Shown: piece by piece, positions 36,336-46,388 of the stretch
Layout: each line of letters opens with the position of its first letter
How positions within the stretch are numbered: position 1 is the stretch's first letter
Assembly (NCBI GenBank): GCA_014193115.1
Contig: BJHQ01000010.1
Location: forward strand, 108,118-172,117
Reading direction: 5' to 3'
Origin: Planctomycetota bacterium
Lineage (GTDB): Bacteria > Planctomycetota > UBA11346
DNA: 64,000 nt
Translations under genes and position numbers: made by a program
Notes under the pieces: generated by a model
What the model was told of the DNA's origin: nothing
The model's database searches: none
What the model saw: only the letters and a program-made list of their open reading frames with translations

Positions 36336-37097
36336 ATGCCGACACTCACCAACATCGCGCTGATGTCGCCGGACTGGTCCTGGTGGCGCTTCGGTACGCC
36401 GAAGCCTCGCACCCTGCCGGTCCATGAGATCCTGTTCGTGATCACCGGCGAACTGCCGATCTGCTTCGCCGGCGTGTGGCAGCAGCTCAAGCCGAGCCAG
36501 GGCGTCGCGGTGCGCTCCGGCACGCCACGTGCCACCCGGTGCAGCGGGCGGGAGGACCTGACCTTTTTCGTCCTGCAATGGCAGGGGGATTTCCCCCCGC
36601 TGTCCTCCCCGCACACCATCGACGACCGTTCTGGCCGCTGCCAGCTGCTGCTCAATTGGCTGCTTGATCTCAGCCACCACGGCGCCGGGGCGGTCGAACG
36701 GCGCATGCGCGGACATCTCCTGAATACCCTGCTGCTCGACCTGCAGCCCCGGCCGACCCCGCCGGTCGACGATCCGCTGCTGCGGGTACGGCGCTTCCTC
36801 GATGACCATTTCCATCGCCCCATCTCACTCATCGATACCCTCCCCTATTCGGGGGTATCGAAGGACCGGACGATCCGCCTTTTCCGCGCCCGGTTCGGCA
36901 CGACCCCGCACCAGTATCTGCTGACCAAGCGCGTCGATGCGGCGGTCCGGCTGTTGCGCGCCAGCCGGTTGCCGTTGCCCACCATCGCCCTGCAGACCGG
37001 GTTCAGCTCCGTGCTCCACCTCGGCCGGGCAGTGCGCCGAAGCACCGGCCGACACCTCCGCGCTTGGCGGCAAGCGGGCAGCACCCCACCGGTTTAG
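36336..37097 (+). CDS. AraC-family transcriptional regulator
   Basis: A 253-residue regulator from ATG 36336. The frame is open upstream to 36087, but that extension would overlap the divergent oxidoreductase and is unconserved. An N-terminal cupin-like sensor contains PRTLPVHEILFVITGELPICFAG. The C-terminal half has the HTH region ISLIDTLPYSGVSKDRTIRLF and RFGTTPHQYLL, then LPTIALQTGFSSVLHLGRAV, the classical second AraC helix. It heads the plus-strand lyase/importer operon and is divergent from the FAD oxidoreductase. Control of both by a breakdown product, such as an unsaturated uronate, is inferred. Confidence 0.8.
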   Translation: MPTLTNIALMSPDWSWWRFGTPKPRTLPVHEILFVITGELPICFAGVWQQLKPSQGVAVRSGTPRATRCSGREDLTFFVLQWQGDFPPLSSPHTIDDRSGRCQLLLNWLLDLSHHGAGAVERRMRGHLLNTLLLDLQPRPTPPVDDPLLRVRRFLDDHFHRPISLIDTLPYSGVSKDRTIRLFRARFGTTPHQYLLTKRVDAAVRLLRASRLPLPTIALQTGFSSVLHLGRAVRRSTGRHLRAWRQAGSTPPV

Positions 37098-37169
37098 GTG
37101 TCGGCACACCGATTTCAGTGCCCAACGCCCGCGCTGACCAACGGGTACGATCGCAATACCGGAGGCCGT

Positions 37170-38951
37170 ATGCGGTTGCGCGTCTTGTCCTTCGCACTTA
37201 CCTCGCTGGCCACGGTGGCCGGCGCTGGCGAATCCTCCTGGCCGTCGCCGGTGCCGGGATTCACCCCGCCCAAGGCCGGCGAGCACCCACGCCTCTTCTT
37301 CCGGACTGCGGATCTGCCCCAGCTGCGCGAGCGCGCCAAGACCCCCGAGGGCCAAGCGATCATCGCGCGATGTCGGCAGATCCTGGGCGGGGGCGAGGCG
37401 GTCCGCACCGAAATCGGCAAATTCACGTTGTTCGATGGCGCCGCTTTCGGTTTCCTCTACCAGATCACCGGCGACCGCAAATATGCGGAACTGGCACGGA
37501 AAGCCGTGGAGCACGCCTGGGAGCCGGGCGTCGTCGACCGCGACAGCCGGATGAGCCTGAACCCGCCCAATGAGCCCATGCGCTATGGCCCGAGCCTGGC
37601 GGCGGTGGCCATGGCCTATGACCTCAATTACGACGCCTGGCCCGAGGACTTCCGCGTCGCCCAGGCCAAGCGGATGCAGGACCATGTGGGCAAGTGCAAG
37701 AAGCGCGGGGGCAGCATCTCGCTCGAACGGATGTCGCTGAACCCCGACAACCCGAACCCGGTGAGCAACCATCTCGGGCTGCAGGTCGGCGGCGCCGGCC
37801 TGACCCTGCTCGCCATCCAAGGCGATCCGGGCACCGATCCCGCCAAGATCGCCGCCTGGCTGGCCGGCGTGGACAAGCAGGCGCGCAAGGTGATGACCCA
37901 GGATTTCGGTGAGACCGGATACTTCGCGGAAGGGCCTGGACCCGGAGTGATCGCGACGACCTGGACCTTCACGCCGTGGCTGCTCGCCGAGCGGGTCTGT
38001 GCCGGGCGAGACTGGCTGTCGCCCCGGCCCCAGGGCCTGGCGGCCGAATGGCTGTCCCTGCGCTTCGTGTTCCAGACCATCCTGGTCGACGGCAAGCCGC
38101 ACTACCTGAACCCCACGCCGGATGCCGGCTATGGCAGCGATTGGGTGCAGCAGGCGGGCGGCCATCACGCCACCGCCTTCTGCCAGGGCTTCGGCGCCAT
38201 CCAGCCGGAACGCAAGGCGGCGATGAAGTGGGTCTACGAGCAGTTCTTCCAGCCCGTGGAGGCGAAGCAGTACCTGGAGCAGGCCGGCGACGGCAAGCCA
38301 ACCTACGACATCTTCACCTACCCGCACCGCGCCCTGTTCTCGCTGGTCAACTGGCCCTTCGACGAAGCGGCTAAAAATCCTGATAAATACCTGCCCAAGG
38401 CGATCGGCGACCGCCATCAGGGCCACTTCCTGTTCCGCAACCGCTGGCAGGACGGCGACGACACCGTGGTCGGCGTCCTCTATGGCCACCGCAGCGATGA
38501 GAAGAAGCCCGTCCCCCGCATCATGGTGTGGGGCCTCGGCCAGCGGTTGACCTTCTGCGACATCAAAAGCGCGGTCACCACTGGCAAATCCGGCCAGATA
38601 TCGGCCGTCAAAACCTGGAAACCGGCTGCCGATGGCTCCGGCATCGTCGCCGTGGGCACGAGCACGGTGGGCGTGGATTTCAGCCGGTCATCGGGCGCCG
38701 ACGCGCTGATCGTGGTGGTGGGCGAGGGTGCCACCGGCGCCCTCGGTGGCGGCAGCGGCAGTTCCAAGGCCAAGGCCACCACTGTCCAAGCCGGCGGAAA
38801 GACCTTTGCCATCCTGACCCTTTCCAACGGTGCTCATCCCGAAGCCAAGGCGACCGGTGACCAGGTGGTCGTCGGTGGACAGACCATCGGATTCGATGGC
38901 ACCGCGATCACCTTCTCCAAACTGGTCGGCCCCCCGACCATCGCACAGTAA
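37170..38951 (+). CDS. secreted heparinase II/III- or alginate-lyase-like polysaccharide lyase
   Basis: A 593-residue protein from ATG 37170, preceded at good spacing by GGAGG. The signal peptide is RLRVLSFALTSLATVAGAG. The segment HPRLFFRTADLPQLRERAKTPEG (~residues 30-52) is the typical opening of heparinase II/III-like and DUF4962-like alpha/alpha toroid proteins. The toroid continues with YGPSLAAVAMAYDLNYDAW and NPVSNHLGLQVGGAG. The C-terminal part (GHFLFRNRWQDGDDTVVGVLYG) is the beta-sandwich. Members cleave acidic polysaccharides by beta-elimination; the exact substrate is not readable from the sequence. The following gene is oligogalacturonate-lyase-like, so a pectic or other uronate polymer is plausible. 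Confidence 0.75.
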   Translation: MRLRVLSFALTSLATVAGAGESSWPSPVPGFTPPKAGEHPRLFFRTADLPQLRERAKTPEGQAIIARCRQILGGGEAVRTEIGKFTLFDGAAFGFLYQITGDRKYAELARKAVEHAWEPGVVDRDSRMSLNPPNEPMRYGPSLAAVAMAYDLNYDAWPEDFRVAQAKRMQDHVGKCKKRGGSISLERMSLNPDNPNPVSNHLGLQVGGAGLTLLAIQGDPGTDPAKIAAWLAGVDKQARKVMTQDFGETGYFAEGPGPGVIATTWTFTPWLLAERVCAGRDWLSPRPQGLAAEWLSLRFVFQTILVDGKPHYLNPTPDAGYGSDWVQQAGGHHATAFCQGFGAIQPERKAAMKWVYEQFFQPVEAKQYLEQAGDGKPTYDIFTYPHRALFSLVNWPFDEAAKNPDKYLPKAIGDRHQGHFLFRNRWQDGDDTVVGVLYGHRSDEKKPVPRIMVWGLGQRLTFCDIKSAVTTGKSGQISAVKTWKPAADGSGIVAVGTSTVGVDFSRSSGADALIVVVGEGATGALGGGSGSSKAKATTVQAGGKTFAILTLSNGAHPEAKATGDQVVVGGQTIGFDGTAITFSKLVGPPTIAQ

Positions 38952-39024
38952 GCTGCCGCAGGCCGCTGCGAAGCCACGCGCGTCCCGTGACCGAGACCTG
39001 AGAAACCACCCAGTCGAAAAATCC

Positions 39025-40197
39025 ATGTTCGATCCCGCCAGCCATCCAGCCTTCTCCGCGGTCCAGGACCCGGTCAGCGGGACCGTGTCGTGGCACCTCG
39101 ACGGCGCCATCGCCCCGGTGCAGCGCAATCTGTACTACACCAACCCGTCCATCTCAGGTGATGGCCGCTGGTTGTGGTTCGCGGTCGCCTTCCCGCCCAA
39201 TCCCCAGATCTTCCTGGCGAGGATCGGCCTCGATCCGGCCGAGCCGACCCCCCGCTGGTTCCCCCAGGCGGCATTCGAGGACAACAGCGCGGCCGTGGCC
39301 CCGAGCGGCGATGCAGCCTGGTTCTGCACCGATGGTGCGGTGTGGCGGATCGATGCCGAAGGACGGGTCGAGCGCCTGGGCGGCCTGCCCGCCGATCTGG
39401 TGGGCGGTCGCCGGGTATTCAGCACCGCCACCCACCTGACCGTTTCGGCCGATGGTCGGCATCTGGCCTTGGACAGCCGCATCGGGGACACCTCGGTCCT
39501 GTCCACGCTCGACCTGGGCGACGGCACGGTGCGGGTGCTCCACGAATTCCAGGAGCATCACAACCACGCCCAGTTCAGCCGCCATGACCCCGACCTGCTG
39601 CTGATCGCCAAGGACCATTATCGCAATCCGATCACCGGCCGCAGCATCCACCACCTGGTGCGCACCCATGTCGTGCGCCGCGATGGCAGCGGCTATCGCT
39701 GCATCAACCCGGGCTTTCCCTGCCGGCCGTACCACGGAGCCTGCCACGAGTGGTGGCTGGCGGACGGACAGATCGCCTTCATCGACTACGATACCGGCGT
39801 CTGGGCCCACGACCTCGCCACCGGGGTCGATACCCACCTGTGGCGCGAACCGCTCTGCCACGCCCATGCTGATGCCGCCGGCCGGTTCTGGTGCGCCGAC
39901 CAGTCTCCGTATTTCTGGGATCGTGCGCCGTGCCAGGTGCTGCTCTATGACCACACCACCGGCGGACGCTGGCGGATCCATGCCGGATTGCCGGCCCTGA
40001 ACGTGCCCCGGGGACCTTGGCACCTCGACCCGCATCCGCAGTTCTCGCCCTGCGGGCGTTTCGTGGTGTGGATGAGCACCGCCCGGGGCCGGCCCGAAGT
40101 GGCGATCACTCCGATCAGCCAGTTTGCCCACAGCCAGTTTGGCCATGGGCCTTCCGTGGACAGCACCGGGGCTGGACCCAGTTTTCCGCCGGCATGA
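39025..40197 (+). CDS. oligogalacturonate lyase-like beta-propeller protein (PL22-like)
   Basis: A 390-residue protein from ATG 39025 without a signal peptide, so probably cytoplasmic. It has beta-propeller character with repeated D-G-R/W blades (SGDGRWLWFAV, SADGRHLALDS, SPCGRFVVWMS). Conserved His-rich stretches resemble the PL22 active site that binds Mn: EFQEHHNHAQFSRHDPDLLLI, CHEWWLADGQIAFIDYDTG and PWHLDPHPQFSP. In PL22 these residues cut oligogalacturonides to unsaturated monomers. The stop overlaps the binding-protein start as ATGA. PL22-like activity is inferred; other propeller enzymes cannot be excluded. Confidence 0.65.
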   Translation: MFDPASHPAFSAVQDPVSGTVSWHLDGAIAPVQRNLYYTNPSISGDGRWLWFAVAFPPNPQIFLARIGLDPAEPTPRWFPQAAFEDNSAAVAPSGDAAWFCTDGAVWRIDAEGRVERLGGLPADLVGGRRVFSTATHLTVSADGRHLALDSRIGDTSVLSTLDLGDGTVRVLHEFQEHHNHAQFSRHDPDLLLIAKDHYRNPITGRSIHHLVRTHVVRRDGSGYRCINPGFPCRPYHGACHEWWLADGQIAFIDYDTGVWAHDLATGVDTHLWREPLCHAHADAAGRFWCADQSPYFWDRAPCQVLLYDHTTGGRWRIHAGLPALNVPRGPWHLDPHPQFSPCGRFVVWMSTARGRPEVAITPISQFAHSQFGHGPSVDSTGAGPSFPPA

Positions 40198-42188
40198 TCC
40201 GCCTGCTGTTCCTTCCGGTCCTGTGCGCCTCCGGCCTCGTGCTTGCGGTCATCGCCGCCGGGCATGCCTTCGCCCGGACTGGCGAAGCCACCGCCACAAG
40301 AGTGCTGGTGACCGACCGCGATCCCCGCCAGGTCGCGGGCGTCCACCGGCTGCAGGCGTGGGGCACCCGGCCGCGGGTTTTCCAGCAGGCGCCCATGCTG
40401 GATTCCCGGGACCTGCCGCCGGTGGCCGACCGCCTTCCGGCGGATCCCCTGGTGGTGGTGCCGGCCGAATCCATGGGACCCTACGGCGGCACCTGGGAGA
40501 GCTTCACCACCAGCCTGGGCGAAGGGCTGCACGTGGACGTGGAATGGTATGCGAACGCCACCGGCCTGGTGCGCTGGGCGCCGGATGCCTCGGGCATGGT
40601 GGCGGATGTCGCGGAATCGTTCACCGCCGCGCCGGACGCCCGCTCCATCACCTTCCGCCTGCGCCCCGGATTGCGCTGGTCCGATGGCCAGCCTTTCACG
40701 AGTGCCGACGTGCGCTTCTGGTGCGATGCCATCGCCGCCAACCAGGAGATCAGCGACAACGTCCCCGCCTTCCTGGCGAACCGCACCGGTCGGATCGAGA
40801 CGCCGGACCCATGGACGGTGCGCATCGTCCTCGACCAGCCGGATTCCCTGCTGCTCGCCACCATGGGATTCGAGATGTGGGCCACCGACCTGTGCGCCGC
40901 CCCCCGGCATTATCTTGAGCGGTTCCTGCCCGGGCCGCGTTCGGCGGCGGAACTCTCAGCCGAGGCCGTCACCGCCGGATTCGCGTCCTGGCCCGAGCGC
41001 TTCCGCAACCGCTGGTCGTGGCGCAATCCCGATTGTCCGCGCCTGTGGGCGTGGGTGATGAAGACCCCGCCGCCGGCCACCACCGTCGTCCTCGAACGCA
41101 ATCCGTACTATGGCAAGGTCGATCCCGACGGCCGGCAACTGCCCTATATCGACCGGGTGCAGTTCACCCTGGCCGATCCCGAATCCGTCCCCATCAAAGT
41201 CATGCGCGGCGACAGCGCCCTGCAAAGCCGTTCACTGCGGACCCTGGACTATTCCATGCTGCTCAAGCACCAGCGGCACGGCCGGTATCAAGTGCGGCAT
41301 TGGCTGGGGACGGTCCCGTCCACCGCCCTGACCTTCAACCGCTCGATCCGCTCGCCGTGGCTGCGGCCACTGCTCAACGATGGCCGTTTCGTCCGGGCCC
41401 TGTCCCTGGCCATCGATCGCCAGGAACTGATCGACCTGTTCGCCTTCGGCATCGGCCGACCGCGCCATCCGGCACCCCAGGAGGCCTCGCCCTACGCCGA
41501 CCCGGCCCTCGCCAGCCGCGACACCGAACACGATCCCGCGACCACGGCCCGGTTGCTGGATGAACTGGGCTGCCGCCCGGGGCCTGACGGGATGCGGCGC
41601 GCCGGCGATGGCACCCCCATCCGCTTGATGATCGAGGTCGTGGCGCCCGAACTGGTGCAGGTCGGCCAGGTGGTCGTCCAGCAGTGGGCGACGGTGGGCA
41701 TCGTCGCGGAAATCCGGTTGCTGGCCCGCGAGCTCTACTATGCCCGCAAAGGAGCAGGTGAGCAGCAGTGCCTGCTCGAATCCGCCGCTGGCGGCGAACT
41801 CGATCCGCTCCTCGATGCCCGCGCCTACATCCCGATCGCGCCGGAATCTTCCTGGGCCACCTGCTGGGCCGGATGGTTCCGGCCGGGGGCAGAACGGCCC
41901 GGGGACGAGCCGCCGGCGGATATCCAGGCCACGGTCGCCGACTGGCGGGCGATCATCGCCAGCGACGATCCCGCCGAGCATCGCCGCCGCTTCGCCGCCA
42001 TCTTCGCGCGCGGGGCCGAACGTCGGCACAGCATCGGTCTGTTTACCGGCCTGCCACCGTGGGTGGTGGTGCGCGACGATCTGCGCAACGTGCCGGCGGT
42101 GGGCCTCACCGGCTGGACCTATCGCAGCCTCGGGGCCAGCGCCCCGGAGTGCTTCGCCCTGGATCCCAGCCGACGGTCATCGCCATGA
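40194..42188 (+). CDS. extracellular solute-binding protein, family 5 (Opp/Dpp-type)
   Basis: A 664-residue exported protein from ATG 40194, which overlaps the lyase stop as ATGA. The hydrophobic N-terminus LLFLPVLCASGLVLAVIAAG is a signal peptide; no clear lipobox is seen. The SBP_bac_5 signature ITFRLRPGLRWSDGQPFTSADVRFW lies near residues 150-175, followed by PYYGKVDPDGRQLPYIDRV and the C-terminal lobe. Family 5 proteins bind peptides, nickel or oligosaccharides. Being sandwiched between a lyase and the permeases, this one likely binds oligosaccharide products. The protein is longer than most family members (~530-600 residues). Confidence 0.85.
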   Translation: MIRLLFLPVLCASGLVLAVIAAGHAFARTGEATATRVLVTDRDPRQVAGVHRLQAWGTRPRVFQQAPMLDSRDLPPVADRLPADPLVVVPAESMGPYGGTWESFTTSLGEGLHVDVEWYANATGLVRWAPDASGMVADVAESFTAAPDARSITFRLRPGLRWSDGQPFTSADVRFWCDAIAANQEISDNVPAFLANRTGRIETPDPWTVRIVLDQPDSLLLATMGFEMWATDLCAAPRHYLERFLPGPRSAAELSAEAVTAGFASWPERFRNRWSWRNPDCPRLWAWVMKTPPPATTVVLERNPYYGKVDPDGRQLPYIDRVQFTLADPESVPIKVMRGDSALQSRSLRTLDYSMLLKHQRHGRYQVRHWLGTVPSTALTFNRSIRSPWLRPLLNDGRFVRALSLAIDRQELIDLFAFGIGRPRHPAPQEASPYADPALASRDTEHDPATTARLLDELGCRPGPDGMRRAGDGTPIRLMIEVVAPELVQVGQVVVQQWATVGIVAEIRLLARELYYARKGAGEQQCLLESAAGGELDPLLDARAYIPIAPESSWATCWAGWFRPGAERPGDEPPADIQATVADWRAIIASDDPAEHRRRFAAIFARGAERRHSIGLFTGLPPWVVVRDDLRNVPAVGLTGWTYRSLGASAPECFALDPSRRSSP

Positions 42189-43186
42189 TCGCCGCCACCA
42201 TCGCCCGCCGCTGCCTGTCGGCGATCCCGACCCTGCTCATCTCATCCATCCTGGTCTTCGTCATCATCCAACTGCCGCCCGGCGACATCGTCACCTCGCG
42301 GATCCAGCAGATGCAAGAGGCCGGCGCCCAGGTCGATCCCCAGCGGATCGAGGCCCTCCGCCATCAATTCCACCTGGACGATCCCCTGCCGATCCGCTAC
42401 CTGCGGTGGGTCGGCGGGATGCTCACCGGCAACCTGGGCAGCAGTCTCCAGCATGATCGGCCGGTGACCGCGATCATCGGGTCGGCGATCCTGCCCACCG
42501 TGGCCATCTCGCTGGCGGCGGTGGTGATCAGCCTCGGACTGGCGATCCCCTTGGGGGTGTGGGCGGCGCTGCGCCGGGGGACGATCGTCGACCACGCCCT
42601 CGGCCTGTTCGCCTATGCTGGTCTCGCCCTGCCCTCGTTCCTCATCGCCCTGGTGGCGAACTACGCCTTGTTCACCTGGTTCGGGATGTCGCCCGGCGGG
42701 CTGTTCTCGCCTGAATATCGCGAGGCGCCGTGGTCGCTGGGACGGGTCTGGGATCTGCTGCTGCACCTGCTGGTGCCGGTGCTGATCCTCGGTCTGGCCG
42801 GGGTCGCCGGCACCATGCGGGTGATGCGGGCCAACCTGCTGGACGAGCTGCGCAAGCCCTATGTCACCACCGCCCGGGCCAAAGGCGTGCATCCCGTCGT
42901 GCTGGTGTGGCGCTATCCGGTGCGCATCGCCATCACCCCGATCATCGCCACGGTCGGCTGGCTGCTGCCGTACCTGGTATCGGGCTCGGTGATCATCGCC
43001 GTAGTGTTGTCCTTGCCCACGGTCGGACCGATCCTGCTGGAGGCGCTGCGCGCCCAGGACATGGAGCTGGCCGGAGCCATCGTGATGCTGCTATCGGTTC
43101 TGACCGTGGTGGGATCCCTGGTGTCGGACATCCTGCTCATCCTCATCGATCCCCGGGTGGCCCGCGGCCAGACGAGCGCCCGATGA
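42185..43186 (+). CDS. ABC transporter permease, OppB/DppB-like
   Basis: A 333-residue permease from ATG 42185, overlapping the previous stop as ATGA. It starts with the typical first helix (RRCLSAIPTLLISSILVFVIIQLPPGDI) and contains the coupling motif RVMRANLLDELRKPYVTTARAKGV (E-A-A-like loop) near residue 215. Six membrane segments are predicted by hydrophobicity. It forms the channel with the next gene product. Confidence 0.9.
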   Translation: MIAATIARRCLSAIPTLLISSILVFVIIQLPPGDIVTSRIQQMQEAGAQVDPQRIEALRHQFHLDDPLPIRYLRWVGGMLTGNLGSSLQHDRPVTAIIGSAILPTVAISLAAVVISLGLAIPLGVWAALRRGTIVDHALGLFAYAGLALPSFLIALVANYALFTWFGMSPGGLFSPEYREAPWSLGRVWDLLLHLLVPVLILGLAGVAGTMRVMRANLLDELRKPYVTTARAKGVHPVVLVWRYPVRIAITPIIATVGWLLPYLVSGSVIIAVVLSLPTVGPILLEALRAQDMELAGAIVMLLSVLTVVGSLVSDILLILIDPRVARGQTSAR

Positions 43187-44328
43187 GCCGGCCCTCACTG
43201 ACCGGATGGCTCGCCTGGTTCGGCGGCTGGTCCACCAAGGCAGCGCCAGCACCGGGCAGCGACCAGCTCTCCACCGGGCAGCTCGCCTGGCGCGCCCTCG
43301 CCCGCAACCGGGTGGCCATGGCTGCCGCCTGGGTGCTCGGCCTGCTCTACCTGGTGGCGCTCATCCCCGAGCCCTTCGCCACCTGCGCCGCCAATTTCCG
43401 CGACAGTGCGGCGGTGGCGGCGCCGCCCCAGCCGGTGCGGATCTGGGATGACGGCCCGCGCCTGCCCTTCGTCCGCCCGCTGGTGGCGGTCCGCCATGCC
43501 GACACCCTGGCCCTGGTCTGGCATGAGGACGCCTCCCGCCGCCTGACCCTCACGCTGTTCCCCCGTGGACCGGAATACCACCTGCTTGGCGCCATCCCCT
43601 GCCAATGGCGCCTGGTCGGTCTCGAAGGCGCCGTCTGGCATCCCCTGGGCACCGACCGCATCGGCCAGGACGTGTGGTCGCGACTGGTGCATGGGGCCCG
43701 GGTGTCGCTGACCATCGGGCTGCTGGGGGTGACCCTGTCCTTCATCCTCGGGGTGCTGCTCGGGGCGGTGGCGGCGTGGTATGGCGGATGGATCGACGGC
43801 CTGATCAGCCGGGTCACCGACGTCCTCATCAGCCTGCCCGCCATTCCGATCTGGATGGGTTTGTCGGCGGCGGTGCCGGCGACCTGGCCGCCCCTGGGCG
43901 TCTACCTGGGGATCACGGTGGTCTTGTCGTTCATGGGCTGGACCGGCCTGGCCCGTCAGCTCAGGGCCCGCATGCTGGCGCAAAAAGATGAGGATTTCGT
44001 CACCGCCGCCCGTCTGGCCGGGGCCAGCACCAGCCGCGTCCTGCTGGTCCACCTGGTGCCGGGCTCGATCTCCCACCTGATCGTCGCCGCCACCCTGGCG
44101 GTGCCGGGGATGATCCTGGGCGAGACCGCCCTCAGTTTCCTCGGGCTCGGCATCCGGCCGCCGGCGGTGAGCTGGGGCGTCCTCCTCCAGGATGCGCAGA
44201 ACCTCCAGTCGCTGGCCGAGATGCCGTGGCTGCTGACCCCCGCCCTGGCGGTATTCGTCGTGGTCCTTGCCTTCAATCTGTTCGGTGACGGCCTGCGCGA
44301 CGCCCTCGATCCCCATCATCAGCGATGA
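43183..44328 (+). CDS. ABC transporter permease, OppC/DppC-like
   Basis: A 381-residue permease from ATG 43183 (ATGA overlap). After the first membrane helix it has an unusually long periplasmic insert (~residues 65-145), then HPLGTDRIGQDVWSRLVHGARVSLTIG, the OppC hallmark, and the coupling loop DFVTAARLAGASTSRVLLVHLVPG near residue 275. The large insert is typical of longer DppC proteins that pair with big family 5 binding proteins. It acts with the 42185-43186 product. Confidence 0.9.
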   Translation: MSRPSLTGWLAWFGGWSTKAAPAPGSDQLSTGQLAWRALARNRVAMAAAWVLGLLYLVALIPEPFATCAANFRDSAAVAAPPQPVRIWDDGPRLPFVRPLVAVRHADTLALVWHEDASRRLTLTLFPRGPEYHLLGAIPCQWRLVGLEGAVWHPLGTDRIGQDVWSRLVHGARVSLTIGLLGVTLSFILGVLLGAVAAWYGGWIDGLISRVTDVLISLPAIPIWMGLSAAVPATWPPLGVYLGITVVLSFMGWTGLARQLRARMLAQKDEDFVTAARLAGASTSRVLLVHLVPGSISHLIVAATLAVPGMILGETALSFLGLGIRPPAVSWGVLLQDAQNLQSLAEMPWLLTPALAVFVVVLAFNLFGDGLRDALDPHHQR

Positions 44329-45311
44329 CCAGCCCCGATCCCCTCCTGGCGATCCGCGGCCTGCGCATCGCCCTGCGCAATGCCGACGGCGAGGCCTTCC
44401 CGGTGGATGGCGTCGATCTCGATCTGCCGGCCGGGGAAAGCCTGGGCCTGGTGGGCGAGAGCGGCTGCGGCAAGAGCGTCACCGCCGCGGCGATCCTGCG
44501 CCTGACCCAGGATCCCCTGGCCCTGGCCGCCGGCACCATCCGCTGGCGGGGCAATGATCTCGCCGCCCTTCCCGCCGACGGCCTTGCCATGCGCCGCATC
44601 CGCTTCCGCGAGATCGCCATGATCTTCCAGGAGCCGATGCAGGCGCTGTCCCCGGTGCATACCATCGGCGAGCAGATCGGCGAGGTCCTGCGCCTGCATC
44701 TCGGGCTGAAGGGCGGGGCCGCCACCGCCCGGGCCGCCGAGGTCCTCGACCAGGTCGGCATCCCCGATCCCCGCGGCTGTCTCAAGCGCTACTCCTTCGA
44801 GCTTTCCGGCGGCCAGCGCCAGCGGGCGATGATCGCCATGGCCCTGGCCTGCCGCCCAGCCCTTCTCATTGCCGATGAACCCACCACCGCCCTCGACGTC
44901 ACCATCCAGGCCCAGATCCTCGACCTGCTTGCCCGCCTGCGCCGGGAACTGGGCATGGCGATGCTGCTGATCACCCATGACCTGGGGGTGGTGGCCGAGA
45001 CCTGCGACCGCCTGGCGGTGATGTACCGTGGGCGGGTGGTGGAGTCCGGACCGACGACCGCGGTGCTGAAAACCCCGCACCATCCGTACACCGCCGCCCT
45101 GCTGCGCTCGATCCCCGGGCTGGCCACCAGGCCAGGCGAGGTGCTGGCCACCATTCCCGGCTCGGTGCCCTCGCCCTTCACCCGGCTGCCCGGGTGCGCG
45201 TTCGCACCCCGTTGCGCCCGCATGCAGCCGGGCCGCTGTGATGTCGGCGGCCTGCCGGCGATGGTCGCCGCCGGCGACCGCGCGGTGGCTTGCCCGGTGG
45301 GGCTCGCATGA
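44325..45311 (+). CDS. ABC transporter ATP-binding protein, OppD/DppD-like
   Basis: A 328-residue ATPase from ATG 44325 (ATGA overlap). It has Walker [13 protein letters not shown]-loop [16 protein letters not shown], signature [15 protein letters not shown], Walker [13 protein letters not shown] and H-loop [12 protein letters not shown]. The C-terminal oligopeptide-transporter extension carries the Cys-rich motif [16 protein letters not shown], which in this family binds an iron-sulfur cluster. It powers uptake together with the OppF-like partner. Confidence 0.92.
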   Translation: MTSPDPLLAIRGLRIALRNADGEAFPVDGVDLDLPAGESLGLVGESGCGKSVTAAAILRLTQDPLALAAGTIRWRGNDLAALPADGLAMRRIRFREIAMIFQEPMQALSPVHTIGEQIGEVLRLHLGLKGGAATARAAEVLDQVGIPDPRGCLKRYSFELSGGQRQRAMIAMALACRPALLIADEPTTALDVTIQAQILDLLARLRRELGMAMLLITHDLGVVAETCDRLAVMYRGRVVESGPTTAVLKTPHHPYTAALLRSIPGLATRPGEVLATIPGSVPSPFTRLPGCAFAPRCARMQPGRCDVGGLPAMVAAGDRAVACPVGLA

Positions 45312-46336
45312 GCGGCCGGCCCGATGCAGAGGTGACCCCAGTGGCAGGTCGCGTCGGCGAACGCGCACCGCTGGTCGAGATCCGCAACCTCGCCAAGCAT
45401 TTCCCCGTGCGTTCCGGCTTGCTGCAGCGGGTCAGCGGCCACCTGCGCGCCCTCGATGGCGTCGATCTCACCATCGATGACGGGCAATGCCTGGGCATCG
45501 TCGGCGAATCGGGCAGCGGCAAGTCGACCCTGGCGCGGGCTCTGCTGCGGGTGTGGCCGGTGACCCGGGGCAGCATCCGCATCCGCGGCGAGGACGGCGC
45601 CGTGCGCGACTGGGCCGCCTTGTCGGAATCCGAACTGCGTCCGCTGCGCCGGAGCGCCAGCATGGTCTTCCAGGATCCCTACGGTTCGCTCAATCCCCGC
45701 CTGACCGTGGGTGACTGCATCGGCGAGCCGCTGCTGATCGCCGGCGTCCCCCGGGCCGAGCGCGAGGCCCGCTGCGCCGAATTGATCGCCGCGGTCGGCC
45801 TGATGCCCGAACACCTCCGCCGCCATCCCCATGCCTTCAGCGGCGGCCAGCGCCAGCGCATCGTTATCGCCCGCGCCCTCGCCCTGCGGCCGCGGCTGCT
45901 GGTGTGCGACGAGCCGGTGAGCGCCCTCGACGTCTCGGTCCAGGCCCAGGTGCTCAATCTCTTGGGCGAACTGCGCCAGCGCTATCGTCTGGCCATGCTG
46001 TTCATCACCCATGACCTCAAGGTCGTCCGCCACCTGTGCGAGTCGGTGGCGGTGATGTACGCCGGCCGGATCGTCGAGCAGGCCCCCACCGCCGAGCTGT
46101 TCGCCGCGCCCCGGCACCCGTACACCCGCGCCCTGATCGCGGCAGCCCCCAGTCCGGATCCGACGGTGCGCTCGACCCGCCAGCTGCTGGCCGGCGAGGT
46201 TCCGGATCCGACCCGGCCGGCGCCCGGCTGCGCCTTCGCTCCGCGCTGCCCGCGCGCCGCTGCGGCCTGCCGGGCCGCCTTGCCGCCGCTGGTCGAAGCC
46301 GACGGACGGCGGCTGCGCTGCCTGGATCCCGTCTGA
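45308..46336 (+). CDS. ABC transporter ATP-binding protein, OppF/DppF-like
   Basis: A 342-residue ATPase from ATG 45308 (ATGA overlap; an in-frame ATG at 45290 lies inside the previous gene and is less likely). It has Walker [33 protein letters not shown], signature [17 protein letters not shown], Walker [15 protein letters not shown], the H-loop histidine in [11 protein letters not shown], and a C-terminal [15 protein letters not shown]ys motif. It is the last gene of the lyase/importer operon; the decayed recombinase follows ~50 bases later. Confidence 0.92.
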   Translation: MSGRPDAEVTPVAGRVGERAPLVEIRNLAKHFPVRSGLLQRVSGHLRALDGVDLTIDDGQCLGIVGESGSGKSTLARALLRVWPVTRGSIRIRGEDGAVRDWAALSESELRPLRRSASMVFQDPYGSLNPRLTVGDCIGEPLLIAGVPRAEREARCAELIAAVGLMPEHLRRHPHAFSGGQRQRIVIARALALRPRLLVCDEPVSALDVSVQAQVLNLLGELRQRYRLAMLFITHDLKVVRHLCESVAVMYAGRIVEQAPTAELFAAPRHPYTRALIAAAPSPDPTVRSTRQLLAGEVPDPTRPAPGCAFAPRCPRAAAACRAALPPLVEADGRRLRCLDPV

Positions 46337-46388
46337 TATGCGATCCGTCATCTTGCAGCAAACCCCACAGACCAACTTCCCTGGCCAA

